DNA of 10,782 nt, from assembly GCA_019421925.1 (NCBI GenBank), contig JAHZEH010000047.1:1-10782 (forward strand), written 5' to 3'. The DNA is from Clostridia bacterium. Its GTDB lineage: Bacteria > Bacillota > Clostridia > Christensenellales > CALWSW01. This document shows, one piece after another, positions 1 through 5,723 of the stretch. The notes beneath the pieces were generated by a model, which had not been told where the DNA came from, did no database searches, and worked only from the letters and a program-made list of their open reading frames with translations. Within the stretch, counting starts at the first letter, position 1, and each line of letters opens with the position of its first letter. The position numbers were made by a program, and so were the translations under genes.

Positions 1-1239
1 GATGTCGGCAATATTCTCGATGCCCACGGACATGCGGATCAGGTCGCCGGAGACGCCCGCCTCCACAAGCTGTTCATCGGTGAGCTGGCGGTGGGTGGTG
101 CTGGCGGGATGGAGGACGCAGGTGCGCGCATCGGCCACATGAATGACGATGTTGGCCAGCTTGAGGGCCTCCATGAACTTGGCGGCAGCCTCCCTGCCGC
201 CCTTGACGCCGAAGGAAATAACACCGCAGGTGCCGTGGGGCATGTACTTGCGGGCCGTCTCATAGTACTGGTTGCTGGGAAGGCCGGGGTAATTGACCCA
301 GGCGATCCTGTCGTTCTGCTCCAGGTATTGGGCCACGGCAAGGGCGTTGCCGCAGTGGCGGGGCATGCGCAGATGCAGCGTTTCCAGGCCGAGGTTGAGC
401 AGGAAAGCGCCCTGGGCCTGCATGGGTACGCCCAAGTCGCGGATGAGCTGGGCCCGTGCCTTGGTCAAATAGGCGGCCGCGCCGAAGCGCTCGGTATAGC
501 TGATGCCGTGATAGGAGGGATCCGGTTCGGTCAGCTCGGGGAACTTGCCGTTCGTCCAGTCGAACTTTCCGCCGTCCACAATGGCGCCGCCCACCACGAC
601 GGCGTGGCCGTCCATGTACTTGGTGGTGGAGTGGGTGACGATATCCGCGCCCCACTCCAGAGGGCGGCAGTTGATGGGGGTGGGGAATGTGTTGTCCACG
701 ATAAAGGGCACGCCGTGGGCATGGGCCAGGGCGGCAAACTTCTCAATGTCCAGCACCTTGAGCGCAGGGTTGGAGATGGTCTCGCCGAACACCATCTTGG
801 TGTTGGGGCGGAAAGCTTTTTCGATCTCCTCAGCAGGGGCGTCCGGGTCCACAAAGGTGCACTCAATCCCCATCTTGGGCAGGGTGACGCTGAAGAGGTT
901 GAAGGTGCCGCCGTAGATGGCGCTGGCGGAGACGATGTGATCCCCCGCCTGGCAGATGTTGATGGCCGCCACGAAGTTGGCGGACTGGCCGGAGGAGGTC
1001 AGAATGCAGCCGACGCCCCCCTCCAGGGCGGCAATTTTGTTCTCCACGGCCGCCACCGTGGGGTTGGCCAGGCGGGAATAGAAGAAGCCGTCCACTTCCA
1101 GGTCAAAGAGTTTGCCCAGATATTCCGCGGAATCGTATTTGAAGGTGGTACTCTGATAGATGGGCAGCACGCGGGGTTCGCCGTTGCCGGGCTGATAACC
1201 CTCCTGGATGCATTTGGTATCAATGTGGTAATTGCTCAT
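1..1239 (-). CDS. metY: O-acetylhomoserine sulfhydrylase (aminocarboxypropyltransferase), 3'-truncated by window edge
   Basis: This PLP-dependent Cys/Met-metabolism enzyme joins O-acetylhomoserine with sulfide or methanethiol to give homocysteine or methionine in the cytoplasm. The window holds 413 codons from the start. The family is usually about 425-430 residues, so only some 10-15 C-terminal residues are missing off the left edge. Visible marks: FFYSRLANPT (residues 52-61), TSSGQSAN (81-88), SAIYGGTFNLF (106-116), VDNTFPTP (181-188, with the PLP-ring Asp182) and VTHSTTKYMDGH, where Lys207 is the expected Schiff-base lysine. The ATG at 1239 is preceded by AAAAGGAG at good spacing. It is transcribed away from the PdxA-family gene. 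Methionine gamma-lyase and cystathionine gamma-synthase share the fold, but the FxYSRLANPT-type N-terminus and the length favour the sulfhydrylase. No S-box or T-box leader fits into the short upstream region. Confidence 0.9.
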   Translation of the reverse strand, partial: MSNYHIDTKCIQEGYQPGNGEPRVLPIYQSTTFKYDSAEYLGKLFDLEVDGFFYSRLANPTVAAVENKIAALEGGVGCILTSSGQSANFVAAINICQAGDHIVSASAIYGGTFNLFSVTLPKMGIECTFVDPDAPAEEIEKAFRPNTKMVFGETISNPALKVLDIEKFAALAHAHGVPFIVDNTFPTPINCRPLEWGADIVTHSTTKYMDGHAVVVGGAIVDGGKFDWTNGKFPELTEPDPSYHGISYTERFGAAAYLTKARAQLIRDLGVPMQAQGAFLLNLGLETLHLRMPRHCGNALAVAQYLEQNDRIAWVNYPGLPSNQYYETARKYMPHGTCGVISFGVKGGREAAAKFMEALKLANIVIHVADARTCVLHPASTTHRQLTDEQLVEAGVSGDLIRMSVGIENIADI

Positions 1240-1263
1240 CGTGGACGCTCCTTTTATTTTTGT

Positions 1264-1293
1264 TTTCCATTATAGCACCAAAACCCCTATAAT
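1264..1293 (+). promoter_or_regulatory. Predicted promoter of the PdxA-family gene
   Basis: A perfect TATAAT lies at 1288-1293, with TTTCCA (1264-1269, 4 of 6 to TTGACA) 18 bp upstream. The predicted start near 1300 leaves a leader of about 26 nt containing the GGAGGAGG ribosome binding site. It overlaps the metY promoter, so RNA polymerase probably cannot occupy both at once. Confidence 0.55.
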
Positions 1294-1297
1294 GGAA
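1265..1297. repeat. Perfect 11-bp inverted repeat between metY and pdxA
   Basis: The arms TTCCATTATAG (1265-1275) and CTATAATGGAA (1287-1297) are exact reverse complements separated by 11 bp (CACCAAAACCC). Each arm carries a TATAAT box reading outward, one for metY and one for the PdxA-family gene. The repeat could be an operator for a dimeric regulator or simply a symmetric pair of overlapping promoters. It is too close to both predicted start sites to be a terminator for either gene. Confidence 0.75.
1269..1297 (-). promoter_or_regulatory. Predicted promoter of metY
   Basis: A perfect TATAAT lies on the minus strand at 1274-1269. The hexamer 17 bp upstream (1297-1292, TTCCAT) is a poor -35. 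Transcription would start near 1262 and give a leader of about 23 nt, enough for the ribosome binding site only. The core overlaps that of the divergent gene. Confidence 0.55.
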
Positions 1298-1325
1298 GAA
1301 ACAGTATGGGAGGAGGAGCAAGCGG

Positions 1326-2345
1326 ATGGAGAGACCGGTCATTGGTATTACTATGGGGGATCCCTGCGGCATCAGTCCGGAGATCATCGTCAAAGCTTTG
1401 CGGAAGGAGGAGGTATACCGGTGGGCCCGGCCCTTTGTGGTGGGGGATGCAGGCGTTTTAAACCTGGCCAGGGAGTACAGCGGGCTGGAGGACGTGCGCA
1501 TCCACCCGGTAAACAGCCCGGCGGAGGGGGATTACCGGACGGGGGTTGTCAATGTGCTGGATCTGGCGAACGTGAATCTGGACGGGCTGCGGCTGGGCGC
1601 GGTGCAGGCCGGCGCGGGCCGCGCCTCCTTCGAGTATGTCCAGAGGGCGATTGAGCTGGCCATGGCGGGGGAGGTGGATGCCGTGGCCACCACCAGCGTC
1701 AACAAGATGGCGCTGCGGGCGGGGGGCGTCCCCTTTATTGGGCATACGGAGATGTTTGCCAAGCTCACGGGAACCAGAGACCCCCTGACCATGTTTGAGA
1801 CGCGGGGGATGCGGGTGTTCTTCTACAGCCGCCATATCTCCCTGCGGGAGGCGCCGGATTCCATCACGGAGGCGGGGCTGGTGGACTTTATCGCCCGCTG
1901 TACGGACGCCCTGCGCCGTCTGGGGGTCACGGAGGGCAGAATGGCCGTGGCTGCCCTCAACCCCCACTGCGGGGACGGGGGCATGTTCGGCTCCGAGGAG
2001 GAGCGGATCATCAGGCCCGCCGTCGACAGGGCACAGGCCCTGGGATATGCGGTGGAGGGACCCATTGGGGCGGACTCCGTGTTCCACCAGGCCCTGATGG
2101 GCAAGTACAGCGCCGTGCTCTCCCTCTATCACGACCAGGGGCATATCGCCACCAAGACGCTGGACTTTGAGCGTACGATTGCGCTGACCAACAACATGCC
2201 CTTCCTGCGCACCAGCGTGGACCATGGCACCGCGTTCGACATCGCGGGCAAGGGGATTGCGAGCTGTGTGAGCATGGTGGAGGCTATACGGCTGGCTGCA
2301 AAATACGCTCCCTGCTTCCGCGGGAAGGAGGGACGGGGGAAGTAA
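1326..2345 (+). CDS. PdxA-family NAD-dependent dehydrogenase, probably the PdxA2 (4-phospho-D-threonate/erythronate) type
   Basis: This 339-residue protein belongs to the PdxA family of metal- and NAD-dependent oxidative decarboxylases. It has ITMGDPCGISPEI near the N-terminus, GHTEMFA (139-145), LNPHCGDGG (211-219), YHDQGH (268-273) and TSVDHGTAFDIAGKG (296-310). By alignment with E. coli PdxA, His170, His214 and His269 are the metal ligands and all are present. GGAGGAGG at about 1310 precedes the ATG at good spacing. Classical PdxA acts in DXP-dependent vitamin B6 synthesis, but Firmicutes mostly make PLP with PdxS/PdxT. The DQGHIATK and DHGTAFDIAGKG forms also resemble, from memory, the PdxA2 group that oxidises 4-phosphorylated sugar acids. 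That group usually sits beside a DUF1537 kinase, and none is present here. The family call is firm; the substrate is inferred. Confidence 0.85.
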   Translation: MERPVIGITMGDPCGISPEIIVKALRKEEVYRWARPFVVGDAGVLNLAREYSGLEDVRIHPVNSPAEGDYRTGVVNVLDLANVNLDGLRLGAVQAGAGRASFEYVQRAIELAMAGEVDAVATTSVNKMALRAGGVPFIGHTEMFAKLTGTRDPLTMFETRGMRVFFYSRHISLREAPDSITEAGLVDFIARCTDALRRLGVTEGRMAVAALNPHCGDGGMFGSEEERIIRPAVDRAQALGYAVEGPIGADSVFHQALMGKYSAVLSLYHDQGHIATKTLDFERTIALTNNMPFLRTSVDHGTAFDIAGKGIASCVSMVEAIRLAAKYAPCFRGKEGRGK

Positions 2346-2378
2346 TTTCTTGTGACGGAATTAACTTTCAAAAAAATG

Positions 2379-2430
2379 TATAATCTCCTTGACGCGGACG
2401 GAAATCAGGCGTAATCTATGTGAGGTTTCC
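2379..2430 (+). promoter_or_regulatory. Possible promoter(s) and leader hairpin ahead of the antiporter terminator
   Basis: Two promoter candidates lie just after the PdxA-family gene. One is a TATAAT at 2379-2384 with no clear -35. The other is TTGACG (2389-2394), 17 bp, TAATCT (2412-2417). GGAAA-TCA (2400-2407) can pair with TGA...TTTCC (2421-2430) to form an 8-bp hairpin with a two-base bulge, followed 14 nt later by a strong terminator. A promoter, hairpin and terminator in front of a transporter is what an attenuated leader looks like. I cannot match it to a known riboswitch class by eye. Confidence 0.3.
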
Positions 2431-2444
2431 CAAGAGGACATTCC

Positions 2445-2470
2445 AAGGCCCCCTTCCGGGGGCCTTTTTT
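2445..2470 (+). terminator. Intrinsic terminator between the PdxA-family gene and the antiporter
   Basis: GGCCCCC (2447-2453), loop TTCC, GGGGGCC (2458-2464), then six T. Flanking AA/TT extends the stem to 9 bp. It lies about 100 bp after the upstream stop codon and 43 bp before the antiporter start. It therefore either ends the PdxA-family transcript or works as an attenuator in the antiporter leader. Confidence 0.85.
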
Positions 2471-2513
2471 ATGGAATAAATTTTTTAATTTTTCACGAAA
2501 AGGGGAGAAAATC

Positions 2514-3746
2514 ATGAACATCTTGTTGAGTCTGTCAGCGGCCATGATTGTGGGCCTGCTGATGACGCGCGTCGCCAAGTGGGTCAAACTGCCCAATGTG
2601 ACCGGCTATCTGGTGGCCGGTCTGATTGTCGGGCCCTATGTGCTCAAGCTGGTGAGCGAACAGGGCCTGGCCGATCTGGAGATTATTACTACCATTGCCC
2701 TGGGTTTTATCGCATTCTCCATCGGCGGGGAGTTCAAATGGAGCCATCTCAAAAAAATTGGCTCCAAGTGCATCACTATTACCCTCTGCCAGGCCCTCTG
2801 CGCGGTGGCCCTGGTGGATGCGGTGCTTCTGCTGGCCGGATTTGACGCCCCCCTGGCCCTGACGCTGGGCGCGATTGCTGCCGCGACTGCCCCGGCTGCC
2901 ACACTTCTGGTGGTACGGCAGTATAAAGCCAAGGGCCCGGTGACGGATACTCTGCTGCCTGTCGTCGCCATGGATGACGCGGTGGGACTGATGGTCTTCT
3001 CCCTCTCCGTGGCCGTGGCCCAGTCCCTGGCATCCGGCGCGGCCCTGGGCGTCTACTCCACGGTGGTGCAGCCCCTGCTGGAGATCCTGCTCTCCCTGGC
3101 GGCGGGCGGAGTACTGGGCGGTGTGGTGGCCCTGGCCATGCGCTTTTTCAAATCCCGGGCCAACCGCCTCTGCATCTCCATCGCCGCGGTGCTGACAGGG
3201 GTGGCCCTCTCCGACCTGTGGGGGCTCTCGTCGCTGCTGGTCTGCATGGCCGTGGGCGCTGTGTTTGTCAACCTCAGCGGCGAGTCGGACGCTGTGATGG
3301 AGGGCTGTGAACGCTTTACGCCCCCCATCTATATGCTCTTTTTCGTGCTCTCCGGCGCGGGGCTTGACTTGGCTGTCCTGCCCACGGTGGGCCTGCTGGG
3401 CGTGCTGTATTTGGCAGCCCGCTCGGTGGGCAAGTGGTTTGGCGCCTACATGGGGGCGAGGATGGTCAAGGCTGATCCCAATATCCGCAAATACCTGGGC
3501 ATTACCCTGCTGCCCCAGGCCGGCGTGGCCATTGGTATGGCCCAGATGGCCATGACGGCGCTGCCCCAGTACGGCGCGGCCATCCGCGCGGTTGTGCTGT
3601 GCGCGACCCTGGTATATGAGCTGGTCGGCCCAGTGGCCACCAAGATTGCCCTCACCAGGGCGGGCGAGATCAGGGCGGCGGAAGTGCTGCCCCAAACGGA
3701 GAATGCCAAGGCCCTGCCGGCACAGACCGGCGCCAAAGTGGCTTAA
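2514..3746 (+). CDS. CPA2-type cation:proton antiporter (Na+/H+ exchanger membrane domain)
   Basis: This 410-residue integral membrane protein is almost wholly hydrophobic, with about 12-13 predicted membrane segments. It matches the monovalent cation:proton antiporter (NhaP/NapA/Kef membrane) fold. PNVTGYLVAGLIVGP (28-41) is the typical first-helix signature. TAPAAT (125-130) fits an unwound crossing helix. The adjacent Asp154-Asp155 in AMDDAVGL is the ion-binding pair expected of electrogenic exchangers; Kef channels carry a different pair. RSVGKWFG (303-310) supplies the conserved basic residue, probably Lys307. There is no C-terminal RCK/TrkA-N domain, only a short charged tail (about 385-410). 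GGGGAG at about 2500 precedes the ATG. It likely exports Na+ or K+ in exchange for protons for pH and salt homeostasis; ion choice cannot be read from sequence. Confidence 0.88.
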   Translation: MNILLSLSAAMIVGLLMTRVAKWVKLPNVTGYLVAGLIVGPYVLKLVSEQGLADLEIITTIALGFIAFSIGGEFKWSHLKKIGSKCITITLCQALCAVALVDAVLLLAGFDAPLALTLGAIAAATAPAATLLVVRQYKAKGPVTDTLLPVVAMDDAVGLMVFSLSVAVAQSLASGAALGVYSTVVQPLLEILLSLAAGGVLGGVVALAMRFFKSRANRLCISIAAVLTGVALSDLWGLSSLLVCMAVGAVFVNLSGESDAVMEGCERFTPPIYMLFFVLSGAGLDLAVLPTVGLLGVLYLAARSVGKWFGAYMGARMVKADPNIRKYLGITLLPQAGVAIGMAQMAMTALPQYGAAIRAVVLCATLVYELVGPVATKIALTRAGEIRAAEVLPQTENAKALPAQTGAKVA

Positions 3747-3761
3747 CGGCGCAAATCCTGT

Positions 3762-3803
3762 AGAAAGAGGGTTTCCGGCTGACCGGAAACCCTCTTTCTG
3801 TTT
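3762..3803. terminator. Terminator between convergent antiporter and TPR genes
   Basis: A perfect 17-bp stem, left arm 3762-3778 and right arm 3783-3799, with loop CTGA. The arms are A/T-rich at the base and GGGTTTCCGG at the top. The T-rich side (CTTTCTGTTT) follows on the plus strand, so it best serves the antiporter. Its symmetry may also stop the oncoming TPR transcript, whose stop codon is 33 bp away. Confidence 0.85.
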
Positions 3804-3831
3804 ATAGTTCTATGTTTATATGCCGTTGGGG

Positions 3832-5307
3832 CTATTTGATCTCCGTCAGGGAGAAGCCCAGATCGTAGATGCGGATATCCTCTGTTCTGAGGGCTGTGTG
3901 CAGAAGGTGGATGGAGGGGTTGACCCCGTGGCCCACGATGATGCCCGAGACTTTTTTCCACCGCTTGGGCAGGGTTTTGCGCACCGCGGAGATCTGGCGC
4001 AGCAGCCGCAGCAGGGTGCGCTCATCCGCCTCGCCCGCAGCGATGGCGATGACGCAAAGGCCGCTGTCGTCGCAGCAGAGCAGGTCGATGCGTCCGGCGC
4101 CCGGCAGATAGTACTCCCGGCCGTAACCCCGGTCGTCCTCATAGACCCGCAGAGCGCGGCCGAAGAGGTTTTCGCCCCGCTCCAGGCGGCGCTGCAGTTC
4201 GGCGGCGATGGTGTGCTTTTCAAACATGGGCTGATCGGTCCGGCTGTCCTTACCGGAGGCGGAGGGCTGGTCGATCATCTGGCCGGGGGCGGCGGAGTCC
4301 CGCAGGGTGCGCAGGCGGGGAAGCTCCACCTCATAGCGGTGGCTCAGGCGTCCGCTTTGTACGTTCTGGGAGATGAACTGAATGGCTTCGTCATAGCGGC
4401 CCAGCTTCTCCAGGGCGGAGACCGTGTTGCGGTAGGGCAGGCCGCCGTCCAGACCCAGGCGGATGGCCCGGGTGAACTGGGAGAGGGCCTCCTCGTCCTT
4501 GTTCATGTGCAGATAGACGCAGCCCAGATTGTTGACGGCGCAGGGATAGGTCTCATCCAGCAGCAGGCAGGAGTTGTACAGGTCCACCGCCAGGGAGTAT
4601 TTGCCTGCCTTGTCGGCTGCCCAGGCGTAGTCGAAATAGAAGGCGGCGTCCTGGCTGTACATGGTGCTGCCTGCGGCCTTTTCAAAGTAGGGCAGGGCGC
4701 TGCGCCAGAGGCGCAGGTCGTAATAGATGGTGGCGATGAGATAGTGGGCCAGGTAACACTTGGGATCGTCCGTCAGGGCCAGCATGAGCAGGTCCAGCTC
4801 CAGCTCCAAATTCTCCTCATCCGCCTCGGACTGTTCCAGGGCCTCGCACACCCAGCCCATGGAGCACAGGGGCCAGTGCTTGAAGAAGAGCTCCGCCACC
4901 CTGCCGTACATACCGGGGAAGGCGGGCGTGAACACCCATACAAAGCAGTCGATCCACCAGTCGCAGTTCGCCAGCTTGGGTTCCAGCTGCTTTTCGCTCT
5001 CCAAATAGCGGTCGAAGCTCTGCAGAAAGGCCGTCTCGTCCTCGGCGCAAAAGGCCTCGAAGGCCTTGAAATAGTGATAGGCATGCTCATGGGGCAGGGA
5101 GGCCATGAGGGCGCGCAGATCCTGCCAGAGCTGGTCGAGCTGGGAGGAGTTGGGTTCGGGTGCGCTGCGCTCCTCTGCGATAAAGACGCAGAGATCATAG
5201 CCGTATTCCTCTTTGAGGGCAATATCTTCACGCAGGCCGCCGCGGGAATTGAACGCCGAGGCCTTCTGCTTTTTTTGCTTCCAATCTTCGAAAGACACGA
5301 TAGACAT
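3832..5307 (-). CDS. TPR-repeat protein with a C-terminal NucS-like (PD-(D/E)XK) domain, probably inactive
   Basis: This 491-residue soluble protein has no signal peptide or membrane segment. After an acidic, Trp/Phe-rich N-terminal region (about 1-170), residues about 181-316 form roughly four tetratricopeptide-like repeats (for example CAVNNLGCVYLHMNKDEEAL near 256-275). A polar linker (about 337-362) follows, then a domain (about 365-491) resembling the C-terminal domain of endonuclease NucS: EKHTIAAELQRRLE, then GREYYLPGAGRIDLLCCDDSG. Asp408 sits where the metal-binding Asp is expected. The next strand reads CVIAIAAG where active relatives have VIELKRG, so the E-x-K pair is replaced by Ala421 and Ala423. 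I infer loss of cleavage with the fold kept for binding. The chosen ATG has AAGGGGGAAG just upstream. The reading frame stays open for another 138 codons upstream, but that stretch looks non-coding. Biological role unknown. Confidence 0.72.
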   Translation of the reverse strand: MSIVSFEDWKQKKQKASAFNSRGGLREDIALKEEYGYDLCVFIAEERSAPEPNSSQLDQLWQDLRALMASLPHEHAYHYFKAFEAFCAEDETAFLQSFDRYLESEKQLEPKLANCDWWIDCFVWVFTPAFPGMYGRVAELFFKHWPLCSMGWVCEALEQSEADEENLELELDLLMLALTDDPKCYLAHYLIATIYYDLRLWRSALPYFEKAAGSTMYSQDAAFYFDYAWAADKAGKYSLAVDLYNSCLLLDETYPCAVNNLGCVYLHMNKDEEALSQFTRAIRLGLDGGLPYRNTVSALEKLGRYDEAIQFISQNVQSGRLSHRYEVELPRLRTLRDSAAPGQMIDQPSASGKDSRTDQPMFEKHTIAAELQRRLERGENLFGRALRVYEDDRGYGREYYLPGAGRIDLLCCDDSGLCVIAIAAGEADERTLLRLLRQISAVRKTLPKRWKKVSGIIVGHGVNPSIHLLHTALRTEDIRIYDLGFSLTEIK

Positions 5308-5352
5308 GTGCTTCCCCCTTTCTGTGGGCAAAACATTTGAGGCACTGAGGGT

Positions 5353-5381
5353 ATGATAACACATTTGAGCGGCGTTTGAAA
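5353..5381 (-). promoter_or_regulatory. Predicted promoter of the TPR/NucS-like gene
   Basis: On the minus strand, TATCAT (5358-5353, 5 of 6) lies 17 bp from TTTCAA (5381-5376, 3 of 6). The start would fall near 5346 and leave a leader of about 38 nt that includes the ribosome binding site. Confidence 0.4.
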
Positions 5382-5562
5382 GGGAGTCGGGCGCACTCGG
5401 CAGGATTCGCCCACCCGTCCGCGGGCGTAGGGGAGGCGATGGGGCGGAGACGGTCGTGATGAGATGAATGTGCCGAATATACGGAAAGCTGCTCCAAATT
5501 TCAGGGAGAATGCTTATAATAAAGGAGTTTGTAAAAAAACGAACAAATTTTAGCGTCACCCC

Positions 5563-5591
5563 TTGCATCCTACAAATTCTTGTAGTATGAT
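5563..5591 (+). promoter_or_regulatory. Predicted glycerol dehydrogenase promoter with a palindrome in its spacer
   Basis: TTGCAT (5563-5568), 17 bp, TATGAT (5586-5591, 5 of 6). The whole spacer end is the inverted repeat CTACAA-ATTC-TTGTAG (5570-5585), so a protein bound there would cover the gap between -35 and -10. The predicted start near 5598 gives a leader of about 125 nt. The TACA...TGTA ends recall BlaI/CopY-type sites, but the 6-bp gap differs from their 2-bp gap. Confidence 0.55.
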
Positions 5592-5600
5592 TTAACTGTC

Positions 5601-5624
5601 CAATTGATAGTGATATATCAATTG
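5601..5624. repeat. Perfect 9-bp inverted repeat at the glycerol dehydrogenase start region
   Basis: CAATTGATA (5601-5609) and TATCAATTG (5616-5624) are exact inverted arms around GTGATA. It lies immediately downstream of the predicted transcription start, which is a classic repressor position. In RNA it would be a hairpin at the very 5' end of the message. It does not fit the Rex or FNR (TTGAT-N4-ATCAA) spacing. Confidence 0.65.
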
Positions 5625-5723
5625 CGAATCTTGTTGCTTTTATGAGGTAAGGCGCTACATCTTCAATCACGGCAATTCCAGAACATCTTAAACATCCCAC
5701 ACAAAAAACAGGAGGAAACATTG

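Larger units (their letters stand above)
5308..5723. other. 416-bp gene-free divergent intergenic region
   Basis: No convincing coding sequence lies here. The TPR promoter sits in the left fifth. The middle (about 5385-5460) is GC-rich with only a weak 5-bp hairpin (5408-5427). An isolated TATAAT at 5515-5520 is followed by AAAGGAG but no usable start codon. The right half turns A/T-rich and carries the glycerol dehydrogenase promoter, two palindromes and a leader of about 125 nt. That leader has only trivial two- or three-codon reading frames. Confidence 0.7.

Noticed and set aside
91..1275. 394-codon plus-strand open frame opposite metY
   Set aside because: Low-complexity Gly/Ala/Val/His-rich translation without motifs. 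It is the antisense shadow of a clearly recognisable enzyme in GC-rich DNA.
2535..3695. 386-codon minus-strand open frame opposite the antiporter
   Set aside because: Gln/His/Gly-rich translation with no domain; a shadow of the antiporter coding sequence.
3820..5340. 506-codon plus-strand open frame opposite the TPR gene
   Set aside because: Composition is typical of antisense reading of a Leu/Glu/Asp-rich gene, and the minus-strand frame has TPR and nuclease-fold motifs and a proper ribosome binding site.
5515..5530. TATAAT followed by AAAGGAG, resembling a leaderless small gene start
   Set aside because: The only start-like codon after it is TTG immediately followed by TAA, and no -35 is visible.
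5540..5553. LexA-like CGAACAAATTTTAG upstream of gldA
   Set aside because: Same 12-of-14 score as the dinB box but overlaps no promoter element and the gene has no SOS link; probably chance in A/T-rich DNA.
5601..5624. FNR or Rex binding site
   Set aside because: The half-sites resemble TTGAT/ATCAA but are 8 bp apart where FNR needs 4, and the sequence lacks the TTGTTAA/TTGTGAA half-site of Rex.
5308..5721. 138-codon in-frame upstream extension of the TPR protein
   Set aside because: No ribosome binding site at its ATG, no family-like sequence, and it would cover the promoters and palindromes of gldA. The ATG at 5307 has a strong AAGGGGG site.
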